A DNA stretch of 64,000 bases from WRDS01 sp964492775. Lineage in GTDB: Bacteria > Actinomycetota > Coriobacteriia > Anaerosomatales > PHET01. How positions within the stretch are numbered: the stretch's first letter is position 1; the number at the start of each line of letters is the position of its first letter. This document shows, one piece after another, positions 9,245 through 16,448 of the stretch. Location: assembly GCA_964492775.1 (NCBI GenBank), contig CAZBLH010000004.1, positions 1 to 64,000 on the forward strand. The letters are read 5' to 3'. Below the pieces are notes generated by a model. It saw nothing but the letters and a program-made list of their open reading frames with translations. It was not told where the DNA came from and made no database searches. Made by a program: the position numbers and the translations under genes.

Positions 9245-9994
9245 CTAAACGAACGTCATACCACCGTCGACAGCAAGCACCTGCCCGGTTATGTAAGCTG
9301 CCTCATCGCTGGCTAGGAACGCTACCGCATTTGCGACGTCGTGAGCCGATCCGAATGCGCCGAGCGCGATCTGCCCGAGAATGGCGTCGCAGACCTTCTC
9401 AGGCAGCTCGGCCGTCATACCTGTCGTGATGAACCCGGGCGCAACTGCGTTGACGCGGACGCCGCGGGGCGCAAGCTCACGCGCGATCGATTTTGTGAGC
9501 CCCAGCGCTCCTGCCTTGGCGGCTGCGTAGTTGGCCTGCCCTGCATTGCCGACAAGCCCGCTGACCGAGCTGACGTTCACGATAGACCCGGACCGCTGCT
9601 TCATCATCACCTTGCCCGCCGCGCGGGTGACCGCGAACATAGCGGTTAGGTTCGTGGCGATGACAGTGTCCCAATCCTCGTCGCTCATGCGCACCACAAG
9701 CCCATCACGGGTAATCCCCGCGTTGTTCACGACGACGTCGAGTCTCCCGAACGCCTCGACCGCCGAGTTCACCAGGGCAGTGGCCTGAGCGATGTCGCTC
9801 ACGTCCGCCTGTATCGCGACCGCCCGACCGCCAGCGGCTTCGATCTCGGAGACCACCCCTTCGGCGGCGGCCTTCGAGCCGGCATAATTCACAGCGACGG
9901 CCGCACCTCGGGCCGCCAAAGTCCTCGCTATCGCCGCGCCGATTCCACGCGACGCACCAGTGACCAGCGCCACCTTGCCGGTGAAGTCAAGCAT
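9245..9994 (-). CDS. fabG: 3-oxoacyl-ACP reductase
   Basis: NADPH-dependent reductase of the elongation cycle, a short-chain dehydrogenase. It shows the cofactor motif TGASRGIG, NNAG, and the catalytic Ser-Tyr-Lys set (VNVSSVSGLVG; NYAAAKAG). About 249 residues, family standard. The ATG shares one base with the fabD stop (TGATG) and has AGGAGG 7 nt in front; a GTG one codon earlier is also open. Coupled translation with fabD argues that it belongs to fatty acid synthesis rather than being a generic SDR. Confidence 0.96.
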   Translation of the reverse strand: MLDFTGKVALVTGASRGIGAAIARTLAARGAAVAVNYAGSKAAAEGVVSEIEAAGGRAVAIQADVSDIAQATALVNSAVEAFGRLDVVVNNAGITRDGLVVRMSDEDWDTVIATNLTAMFAVTRAAGKVMMKQRSGSIVNVSSVSGLVGNAGQANYAAAKAGALGLTKSIARELAPRGVRVNAVAPGFITTGMTAELPEKVCDAILGQIALGAFGSAHDVANAVAFLASDEAAYITGQVLAVDGGMTFV

Positions 9995-10911
9995 CACGAC
10001 ACCTCCTGTGCGACTGCGTCGATGCCAGCAGCCTCGACCGCCAACGCACGCACGCCGTCCACTCGTTTTGCCAGCCCGGTGAGTACGTTGCCGGGTCCGG
10101 CTTCAATCACCGTGTCCACGCCGTCCGCTGCAAGAGCGCGCATCGTCTCGGCCCATCTGACCGGGCTGGTCATCTGGCCCAGGAGACGGGAACGGATGGT
10201 CATGGCATCCACGGCCGGAGTGGGATCCGTGTTCTGGTACACGGGTATCTTCGCGTCACTGAACTCTGCGCCGAGGAGCGTCTCTGCGAAACAGTCCTCG
10301 GCCCCAGCCATCGCGGGCGTATGAAACGCGCCAGTGACTGCAAGCGGAATCACCCTGCGCGCACCCGCCTCAGTCAGTTTAGGAATGACCGCAGCTACCG
10401 AAGAACCCAGCCCAGAGATCACCACCTGGCTCTCAGAGTTGTCATTCGCAACCCACACTCCCGAAACGCTCGACACGATGCGCGTGATCACACTTGCGTC
10501 CAAACCGAGCACGGCGGCCATCGTTCCGGCTTCACCAGCTACATGTTCCGCCATGCAGCGGCTGCGCTCGATGACCAGCTCCAGTCCAGCCTCTACGCTG
10601 AACACGCCGGCGATCGCAAGAGCCGCATACTCGCCGAGAGAGTGACCCGCCACCGCTGCCGGGACCACACCCTTGTGGAGGAGCGCCCGGCCCCAAGCCC
10701 AGTCCGCGAGATACAGAAGCGGCTGGGCATAGCGCGTCGCGGCGAGCTTGTCGGCAGGGCCCGCGGCAGCGACGCTGGCCAGGTCCAATCCTGAGAGAGC
10801 CTCGGCCGCATCGAGCAGACGCTCCAGTCCCGGTGTCCCCGCAAGCCCGTCCAGCATGCCGATCCTCTGGGAACCCTGGCCGGGGAAGAGCAGCGCGGTC
10901 CGGTTTCCCAT
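9994..10911 (-). CDS. fabD: Malonyl-CoA:ACP transacylase
   Basis: Transfers malonyl from CoA to ACP, supplying extender units. Oxyanion motif LFPGQGSQ at the N-terminus, catalytic Ser91 in GHSLGEYAAL, and the catalytic His in VTGAFHTPAM (~residue 200). The 305-residue length is normal. It starts 3 bp after the fabK stop and ends overlapping fabG, so fabK-fabD-fabG form a tightly packed run. No unusual features. Confidence 0.97.
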   Translation of the reverse strand: MGNRTALLFPGQGSQRIGMLDGLAGTPGLERLLDAAEALSGLDLASVAAAGPADKLAATRYAQPLLYLADWAWGRALLHKGVVPAAVAGHSLGEYAALAIAGVFSVEAGLELVIERSRCMAEHVAGEAGTMAAVLGLDASVITRIVSSVSGVWVANDNSESQVVISGLGSSVAAVIPKLTEAGARRVIPLAVTGAFHTPAMAGAEDCFAETLLGAEFSDAKIPVYQNTDPTPAVDAMTIRSRLLGQMTSPVRWAETMRALAADGVDTVIEAGPGNVLTGLAKRVDGVRALAVEAAGIDAVAQEVS

Positions 10912-10914
10912 CGG

Positions 10915-11865
10915 CTACACTCCGCCAGCGAGCGAGCTCAAGCGCTGCATCACGTCTTCGGCCTCGGATATCATCTCCGAAACGATTGCGGAAGCAGGCT
11001 CGATCTTGCACACCATAGCAGCCGCCTGCCCAGCCATGAGCGACCCCATCTCGATGTCGCCCTGACGCATCGCGGCCGCGAGCTTGCCCGCGCCAAGCGC
11101 CTCGATGTCTTCCGGTCGGTTCTCGCGATCAAGCTCGATGATCTCTTTGGCGAGCTTGTTCTTGAGCACGCGGACCGGGTGACCGGTCGAACGTCCGGTG
11201 ACGACGGTATCGCGGTCCTTCGCCTTGACGACCTGTGCCTTGACGGCCGGGTGGATCGTGCACTCCTCTGCGCACATGAACCGCGTCCCAACCTGCACGC
11301 CGGCGGCGCCCAGCGCAAGCGCCGCGGCAATCCCTCGGCCGTCAGCAATGCCACCTGCGGCTACTACCGGCACGGAGACGGCATCTACAAGCTGCGGGGT
11401 CAGAACCATCGTCGTGAGCTCGCCGATGTGCCCGCCGGCCTCCATGCCCTCGCCGATGATCGCATCGGCCCCGATGCTTTCAAGTCGTTTCGCGAGTGCA
11501 ACGGATGGCGCGATCGGCAGCACCTTGATGCCCTTGGCCTTGAGGGCTTCCATATACTTTCCGGGATTGCCAGCGCCGGTAGTGACTACCGGTACCCCCT
11601 CATCGAGCACGAGCTGCACGAGCTCGTCGATGTGGGGTGTAAGCAGCATGAGGTTCACGCCAAAGGGCTTGTCGGTCGCAGCCTTCGCGTTGCGCACCTG
11701 CTCTCGCAAGAGTTCGGTGGGCATGTGTCCCGCGCCGATGATCCCGAGTCCGCCGGCGTTGCTGACCGCAGCGGCCAGCTCGGCAGTCGCAGTCCAGGCC
11801 ATGCCGCCCTGGATGATGGGGTGTTCGATGCCGAGCAGCTTTGTGAGTGGTGTTGCGAGTGTCAT
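10915..11865 (-). CDS. fabK: Enoyl-ACP reductase II (FabK)
   Basis: FMN enzyme that catalyses the last, NAD(P)H-dependent reduction in elongation; it replaces FabI. It has IQGGMAWTATAELAAAVS at the N-terminus, the conserved GMEAGGHIGELTTMVL with the active-site His, and VPVVAAGGIADGRGIAAAL. At 316 residues it matches classical FabK, and unlike the paralogue nearer fabF it lacks the cysteine cluster. Its ATG overlaps the fabH stop (ATGA). No FabI is seen in the window, so this is probably the main enoyl reductase and would predict low triclosan sensitivity. Confidence 0.93.
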   Translation of the reverse strand: MTLATPLTKLLGIEHPIIQGGMAWTATAELAAAVSNAGGLGIIGAGHMPTELLREQVRNAKAATDKPFGVNLMLLTPHIDELVQLVLDEGVPVVTTGAGNPGKYMEALKAKGIKVLPIAPSVALAKRLESIGADAIIGEGMEAGGHIGELTTMVLTPQLVDAVSVPVVAAGGIADGRGIAAALALGAAGVQVGTRFMCAEECTIHPAVKAQVVKAKDRDTVVTGRSTGHPVRVLKNKLAKEIIELDRENRPEDIEALGAGKLAAAMRQGDIEMGSLMAGQAAAMVCKIEPASAIVSEMISEAEDVMQRLSSLAGGV

Positions 11866-12878
11866 GCGGTTGCCTCAGCCCCTTGCTCCGTTTGCTTCAT
11901 GGTCCAGCGTACTGTCGCCGAACCCCACGTCAGTCCCGCGCCGAAGCCGGTCAGCACGAGCAGGTCGCCGGGAGAAAGTCGCCCGCTAGTATACAGGTCG
12001 TCCAGCGCCAGAGGTATCGACGCCGATGATGTGTTCCCGACTGACCCGATTCGGTTGTAGATGCGCGACTCCTCGACGCCCAAACGCTCCCCGACCGTGT
12101 CGATGATCCGCTTGTTGGCCTGATGCGGGACAAACCAACGCACTTCATCCAACTCGTGCCCGGATGCAGTGAGCGCCTCGATAGTTGCCTGCGGGATCAC
12201 TCGGACAGCGAACTTGAATACATCGCTGCCGCGCATCGTCACGAAGTTCAGCCGCTCGTCGAGGGCTTCGGCGTCCACCGGGCGAGCCGACCCGCCCGCG
12301 GGAATCTTGAGCATATCCTCGCCCGTGCCATCAGAGCCGAGCACGATGGCTTCCACACCCGGCTCGTCACCTGCACGCAGCACAACTGCGCCTGCCCCGT
12401 CGCCGAAGAGGACGCACGTCGTTCGGTCGGTGAAGTCTACGAACCGGCTAAATGCCTCGGCGCCGACCACGATGACCGTCTCGGCACGCCCTGACTCGAT
12501 CGCGCACACGCCCGAGTGGAGCGCGAACACGAACCCGGAACAGGCTGCAGACACGTCGTAGGCGGGACAGGTGAGCCCCAGCTTGGCCTGCGTGACGCAG
12601 GCCGCCGACGGGAACAGGTAGTCGGGGTTGGTGGTAGCGACGACGAGCAGGTCAACCTCATCGGCGGTGATGCAGGCAGAGTCCATAGCGCGCGCAGCCG
12701 CGCGCGCCGCCAGGTCGCTCGTTGCCTCGTCCTCGGCGATGATGTGCCGCTCGGAAATGCCCGTACGCGAGACGATCCAGTCGTCCGTGGTATCCACCAT
12801 GGATTCGAGATCGGAGTTCGAGAGCACTCGCTCGGGAAGATAAGACCCAACACCGATGATCTGGGCGAATCGTGACAT
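11862..12878 (-). CDS. fabH: Beta-ketoacyl-ACP synthase III
   Basis: Starts fatty acid synthesis by condensing an acyl-CoA primer with malonyl-ACP. Active-site Cys113 in DVSAACSGFVFAL, His in WFVPHQANKRI and Asn in VGNTSSASIPLAL complete the Cys-His-Asn triad. 338 residues. The SD-like AAGGA lies about 11 nt before the ATG. It is separated from plsX by 93 bp holding a perfect palindrome, and is coupled to fabK by a 4-bp overlap. Primer preference (acetyl or branched) cannot be read from the sequence. Confidence 0.96.
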   Translation of the reverse strand: MSRFAQIIGVGSYLPERVLSNSDLESMVDTTDDWIVSRTGISERHIIAEDEATSDLAARAAARAMDSACITADEVDLLVVATTNPDYLFPSAACVTQAKLGLTCPAYDVSAACSGFVFALHSGVCAIESGRAETVIVVGAEAFSRFVDFTDRTTCVLFGDGAGAVVLRAGDEPGVEAIVLGSDGTGEDMLKIPAGGSARPVDAEALDERLNFVTMRGSDVFKFAVRVIPQATIEALTASGHELDEVRWFVPHQANKRIIDTVGERLGVEESRIYNRIGSVGNTSSASIPLALDDLYTSGRLSPGDLLVLTGFGAGLTWGSATVRWTMKQTEQGAEATA

Positions 12879-12928
12879 GCTTGCGGTCGTCCTTCTGTTG
12901 CCGGGCCCCTTCTGATCCTGCGTAGACG

Positions 12929-12953
12929 GCGTATGCGGAACAATCGCATACGC
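12929..12953. repeat. Perfect 9-bp inverted repeat between plsX and fabH
   Basis: GCGTATGCG, a 7-base spacer, then CGCATACGC, in the 93-bp gap upstream of fabH. There is no T-run on either strand, so it does not look like a terminator. It could be an operator for a fatty-acid regulator or an RNA hairpin; it does not resemble the FapR site known from Bacillus. Function is inferred from position only. Confidence 0.55.
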
Positions 12954-12971
12954 TGAGCGTCCTGAAAAGGT

Positions 12972-13988
12972 CTACCGGGTCTCGGGCTCTGTCGGAATCG
13001 CTTCAGCGATGCGTGCAGGCAGGTCTTCTCGGCAGGCACGGGCCGCCACGAGCAGCCCGTTGGAGACGGCACGCGCACGGGAGGTGCCGTGCGCGATGAT
13101 CGCGACTCCGTCGACGCCGAGCAGCGGCGCACCGCCGTAGACGTCAGGGTCGAGCCTCTTCTTCACACCAGCGAACGCCGGCTTCAGTACGGCGGCCGCG
13201 AGCTTCCTCGGCAGCGTAGCGGTCATGGCATCCTTGAGCTGCCCGAACAGTGTCTTGCTGGTTCCTTCAAGGAGCTTGAGTGCAACGTTTCCGGTGAAGC
13301 CGTCGGTGACAACTACATCGGCAGCGCCAGCGATGAGCTCCCGGCCTTCGATGTTGCCAACGAATCCATCGATTCGGCTGGCCATCAGAGCGTGTGCCTC
13401 AATGGCGAGCTGCGAGCCCTTCGTGGGCTCCTCGCCGATGTTGAGCAGGCCGATCCTCGGCGAGTCGACACCGAGCACCGCGCGAGCATACGCCCCGCCC
13501 ATATGAGCGAACTGCACCAGGTGCTCCGGCTTACAGTCGGCATTGGCTCCCACGTCGAGCAGGACCACCGGGGCGCCAGCGCTGGGGAGCACGGTTGCGA
13601 TCGCTGGCCGGGACACGCCTTTCGTTCGGCCCATGACCAGAGTCGCCGCTGTCATAGCGGCACCCGTCGAGCCCGCCGAGAAGAACGCGTCGGCCCGCTT
13701 CTCGCGGACCAGTCTGCAGCCGACAACGATCGAAGAGTCCTTCTTCGAGCGGACAGCGGCGGCCGGATGCTCGTCCATACCGATGATCTCCGTGGTCGCA
13801 ACCGGCTCCACGCGCCCGTCAGGCACTGACGCCGCGAACCGCTCCACTACTTCGGCAGGACCACACAGCGCGATCCGCAGCGCTGGATCGGAGTCAAGCG
13901 CCAAGCGCACGCCATCCAGAATCTCTTTGGGTGCGAAATCGCCGCCGACAGCGTCGACGGCGATTACTACCTGCGAATCAGTTCTCAC
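12972..13988 (-). CDS. plsX: Phosphate acyltransferase PlsX
   Basis: Converts acyl-ACP to acyl-phosphate, the substrate of PlsY (present at 61.1 kb). It begins VRTDSQVVIAVDAVGGDFAP, the typical PlsX opening, and retains the conserved GSTGAAMTAATL, VLLDVGANADCKPEHLVQF and VTDGFTGNVALK segments. 338 residues. The chosen GTG has AGGAGG at ideal spacing; an open extension of 31 codons upstream has no homologous look. It follows rpmF by 50 bp, the widely conserved rpmF-plsX-fabH order. Confidence 0.96.
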   Translation of the reverse strand: MRTDSQVVIAVDAVGGDFAPKEILDGVRLALDSDPALRIALCGPAEVVERFAASVPDGRVEPVATTEIIGMDEHPAAAVRSKKDSSIVVGCRLVREKRADAFFSAGSTGAAMTAATLVMGRTKGVSRPAIATVLPSAGAPVVLLDVGANADCKPEHLVQFAHMGGAYARAVLGVDSPRIGLLNIGEEPTKGSQLAIEAHALMASRIDGFVGNIEGRELIAGAADVVVTDGFTGNVALKLLEGTSKTLFGQLKDAMTATLPRKLAAAVLKPAFAGVKKRLDPDVYGGAPLLGVDGVAIIAHGTSRARAVSNGLLVAARACREDLPARIAEAIPTEPETR

Positions 13989-14038
13989 GTGACCTCCTGT
14001 TGTCGCTTCCGCGAGTGGAGTCGCGTTTCGAGAAGGGG

Positions 14039-14215
14039 TCACTCGGTATCGATGATCTCTTTGCCGTTGTAGTAGCCGCACTCACCGCAGACGCGATGCG
14101 GGAGCTTGGGCTGATTGCACTGCGGGCACACCGACACGCCAGCCGCGGTCAGCTTGTGCGATGAGCGGCGCGAGTTCGTCTTCGCGCGGCCGGTTTTCCT
14201 CTTCGGGACAGCCAT
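14039..14215 (-). CDS. rpmF: 50S ribosomal protein L32 (zinc-binding form)
   Basis: Small protein of the large ribosomal subunit. It opens MAVPKRKTGRAKT, the invariant L32 start, and has two CxxC pairs (VCPQC and CGEC), so it is the zinc-binding (C+) version. 58 residues. The frame is open upstream but the family start fixes the ATG. About 140 bp separate it from the DUF177 gene; this gap contains a TATCAT that could serve as a -10 box, so rpmF-plsX-fab may have a promoter of its own. Confidence 0.97.
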   Translation of the reverse strand: MAVPKRKTGRAKTNSRRSSHKLTAAGVSVCPQCNQPKLPHRVCGECGYYNGKEIIDTE

Positions 14216-14354
14216 GGTCTTCTTACTCTCTTCCTCAAACGTCCTCGCGCCGAAGCGACGCTTCGTCAACACTGGTGCGCCCAACAGGGCGTCCACACAC
14301 GAACGGAGATGATAACACGCCGCCGAACACCTGAACAGCACCCGGATTGAAGGC

Positions 14355-14894
14355 TCACGCCTCCGAGGACTCCTCCTCGCCGAGAAGGTCCTTCAGCGCG
14401 GCGAACGGATGCTCCTCGTCCACCTCGTCATGGCACTGGCATTGTCCGGTATTGAGATCGGCCCCGCACTCGGAGCACAGGCCTTTGCACTCCTGGTCGT
14501 GCACGGGCGCAAACGGGGCCTCGACGACGAGCGCCGCAGCCAGTGCGGGCTCCATATCGATCGAACCGTTCGAGTCCACCTCGCCGGTGTACTCCTCGCC
14601 CTCGACAAGTTCGGCACCCGGGCGTGGCCACATGCCCTCGACCTCTCCGGTGATCTCAGTCTCGAACTCACAGAGGCAGCGCACGCAACTCGCCGTCGCC
14701 CGGGCCGTGATGTTGCCAACGACGACAAGTTCATCGCCGGTGTTACTGATGACGACGTCGAACGATGGCGCCTCGCGCATGACGAACCGCTCGTCACCTA
14801 CAACGAGTTCCTCCAGCTGCAGATGATCGGAGACGCTGATGGAAGCACCCACCTCATCGAGGATGCTTCGGACGTCGAGCAGGTACTCAGCCAT
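14355..14894 (-). CDS. DUF177 (YceD-family) protein
   Basis: Member of the DUF177 family that almost always precedes rpmF; in E. coli and chloroplasts the family has been tied to 23S rRNA accumulation. Signature cysteines are present: CVRCLCEFE in the middle and CKGLCSECGADLNTGQC near the C-terminus, probably a metal site. 179 residues from MAEYLLDVRSIL; the 20 codons open upstream lack a family match. Mycobacterium carries the same gene (Rv2926c) next to the SepIVA gene, as here. The exact biochemical role is unsettled. Confidence 0.88.
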   Translation of the reverse strand: MAEYLLDVRSILDEVGASISVSDHLQLEELVVGDERFVMREAPSFDVVISNTGDELVVVGNITARATASCVRCLCEFETEITGEVEGMWPRPGAELVEGEEYTGEVDSNGSIDMEPALAAALVVEAPFAPVHDQECKGLCSECGADLNTGQCQCHDEVDEEHPFAALKDLLGEEESSEA

Positions 14895-14919
14895 GTCTTG
14901 GGCCCAAGTCTCCCCTGCG

Positions 14920-15375
14920 CTACTGGCGCTGGGTCTTGCCCTGCAGGCGGTCACGGCCGCGCTGCACGGCGGTGAGAAGCTTGCCGAGGTTCACCTCAAG
15001 GTTGGCGAAGATCTCGTCGGCGTAGTCCTCGGCGCCGAGGCGCACTTCCCGCTCCTGCTGCCGAGCGTTGTCGAGAATAGCGGCGGCCTGCGACTCGGCG
15101 AGCCTCACGACCTCCTGCTCGTTGGCGAGCGCCGCAGCGCGGTCTCGCGCCTCCTCGAGGATCCGGTTGGCTTCTTTCTCGGCCTCCTCGAGCATCTCCT
15201 GACGCTCCTTCACGATCCACCGAGCCTGCTTCAACTCATCGGGGAACTGAGCGCGGATCTCGTCGATGATATCGTAGACGGCGTCCGGATCGACCATCTT
15301 CTGGTTCGTGAACGGGACGCCTTTGGCGCCATCCACGATCTCTTCGATTCGGTCGATAAGGGCCATGATGTCCAT
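14920..15375 (-). CDS. SepIVA-like coiled-coil septation protein
   Basis: A 151-residue protein that is mostly a charged coiled coil (about residues 48-130, KERQEMLEEAEKEANRILEE onward). From memory of Rv2927c (SepIVA, a DivIVA-like septum factor of Mycobacterium), both ends correspond: IVDGAKGVP near the start, then a DIIDEI...FPDELKQA stretch, NEQEVVRLAE, and a C-terminal LLTAVQRGRDRL resembling the SepIVA end. The middle is shorter than in SepIVA. The neighbourhood (DUF177, rnc, smc, ftsY) is also the mycobacterial one. GAGG lies 8 nt before the ATG. Often annotated only as ATPase-like or hypothetical; function here is inferred. Confidence 0.72.
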   Translation of the reverse strand: MDIMALIDRIEEIVDGAKGVPFTNQKMVDPDAVYDIIDEIRAQFPDELKQARWIVKERQEMLEEAEKEANRILEEARDRAAALANEQEVVRLAESQAAAILDNARQQEREVRLGAEDYADEIFANLEVNLGKLLTAVQRGRDRLQGKTQRQ

Positions 15376-15387
15376 TGCGGATCCTCT

Positions 15388-15879
15388 CTAGCGGACCATA
15401 CCCAGCTTCTGGTCGATAGCGTCTTGTACCACATCAGGCACCAGACCACGCACCGACCCGCCGTGTGACGCGATCTCCTTGACCGCCGACGAGCTCAGAT
15501 ACATGTGCTCAGGTGCGGCCATGATGAACAGTGTCTCTATCTCCGAGTCCAACCGCCAGTTCAACGCCGCCATCTGGAACTCGCGCTCGAAATCCGTCAT
15601 CGCGCGCAGCCCTTTAACGATCACTGAGGCGCCTATCTGCTCGGCGAACCTGACCAATAGCGTATCAAAAGGTCGCACCGAGACGTTATCGAGGTGCGAT
15701 GTGACCACCTCGATGAGCTTCACGCGCTCATCCGCCGAGAAGAGCGGTCCCCCTCCTTTGTCCGGCGAGTGAGCGACACCGACCACTACTTCGTCGAAGA
15801 GAGACGATGCGCGTTCGATGACGTCGAGATGCCCGGTCGTGACCGGGTCGAACGTTCCCGGGACAATCGCCCGCTTCAC
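15388..15879 (-). CDS. coaD: Phosphopantetheine adenylyltransferase
   Basis: Makes dephospho-CoA from phosphopantetheine and ATP, the fourth CoA step. Nucleotidyltransferase motif GTFDPVTTGHLD at the N-terminus and SSSAVKEIA near the C-terminus (the ISSTxVR-type motif). 163 residues, family standard. I chose the second of two GTG codons because AAGGGG is then properly spaced; the first GTG overlaps the rsmD stop. rsmD-coaD is a near-universal pair. Confidence 0.95.
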   Translation of the reverse strand: MKRAIVPGTFDPVTTGHLDVIERASSLFDEVVVGVAHSPDKGGGPLFSADERVKLIEVVTSHLDNVSVRPFDTLLVRFAEQIGASVIVKGLRAMTDFEREFQMAALNWRLDSEIETLFIMAAPEHMYLSSSAVKEIASHGGSVRGLVPDVVQDAIDQKLGMVR

Positions 15880-15881
15880 CG

Positions 15882-16448
15882 TCACCCCTTTGCGAATACC
15901 GCGATGTCGACCTCGGTCGACCCGTAGCGCTTGGCTGTGACCACCTGCCACCCTCTTGGCCACGGCACTGTTGCGCCCTCGGCATGCTCCCACACCGCAC
16001 AGGCCCCGTCCTCTACAGACTCACTCGCCTCCAGACGCTCGAGCATTGCGGCGACGTGGCCACCGTCGAGTTTATACGGCGGGTCAAGCAGAATCAACGA
16101 GAACGGTCCACCGATTCGGCCTCCTGCCAGCGAGAACACGTCGCCAGTCCGGACTGTTGCCCGAACCGTGGCTCCCAGCTTGGCGATGTTGGCGTTCAGA
16201 GCCGAGAGGGCCTTGCGGTCCCGCTCCATAAACGTTGCGTGGACGGCACCGCGCGACAGCGCCTCAAGCCCCAGAGCGCCGCTGCCTGCAAACGCGTCCA
16301 GTACTTGCGCACCGCCGAGGTCCGCGCCCGTACGGGCACTGAGCGCTGAGAATATCGCCTCGCGCACCCGGTCGGTGGTCGGGCGCGTGAGTTCACCCTG
16401 TGGCGCATCGATACGCCGGCCTCTCCACTCTCCTCCGACGATCCTCAC
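15882..16448 (-). CDS. rsmD: 16S rRNA (guanine966-N2)-methyltransferase
   Basis: SAM-dependent methyltransferase acting on 16S rRNA in the small subunit. Family N-terminus RIVGGEWRGRRI, RPTTDRVREAIFSAL, the SAM site DAFAGSGALGLEALSRGA and the catalytic LLDPPYKL. About 188 residues from the GTG that overlaps the recG stop (GTGA), which matches the family start; an ATG seven codons upstream is the alternative. Coupled to coaD downstream. Confidence 0.93.
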   Translation of the reverse strand: MRIVGGEWRGRRIDAPQGELTRPTTDRVREAIFSALSARTGADLGGAQVLDAFAGSGALGLEALSRGAVHATFMERDRKALSALNANIAKLGATVRATVRTGDVFSLAGGRIGGPFSLILLDPPYKLDGGHVAAMLERLEASESVEDGACAVWEHAEGATVPWPRGWQVVTAKRYGSTEVDIAVFAKG

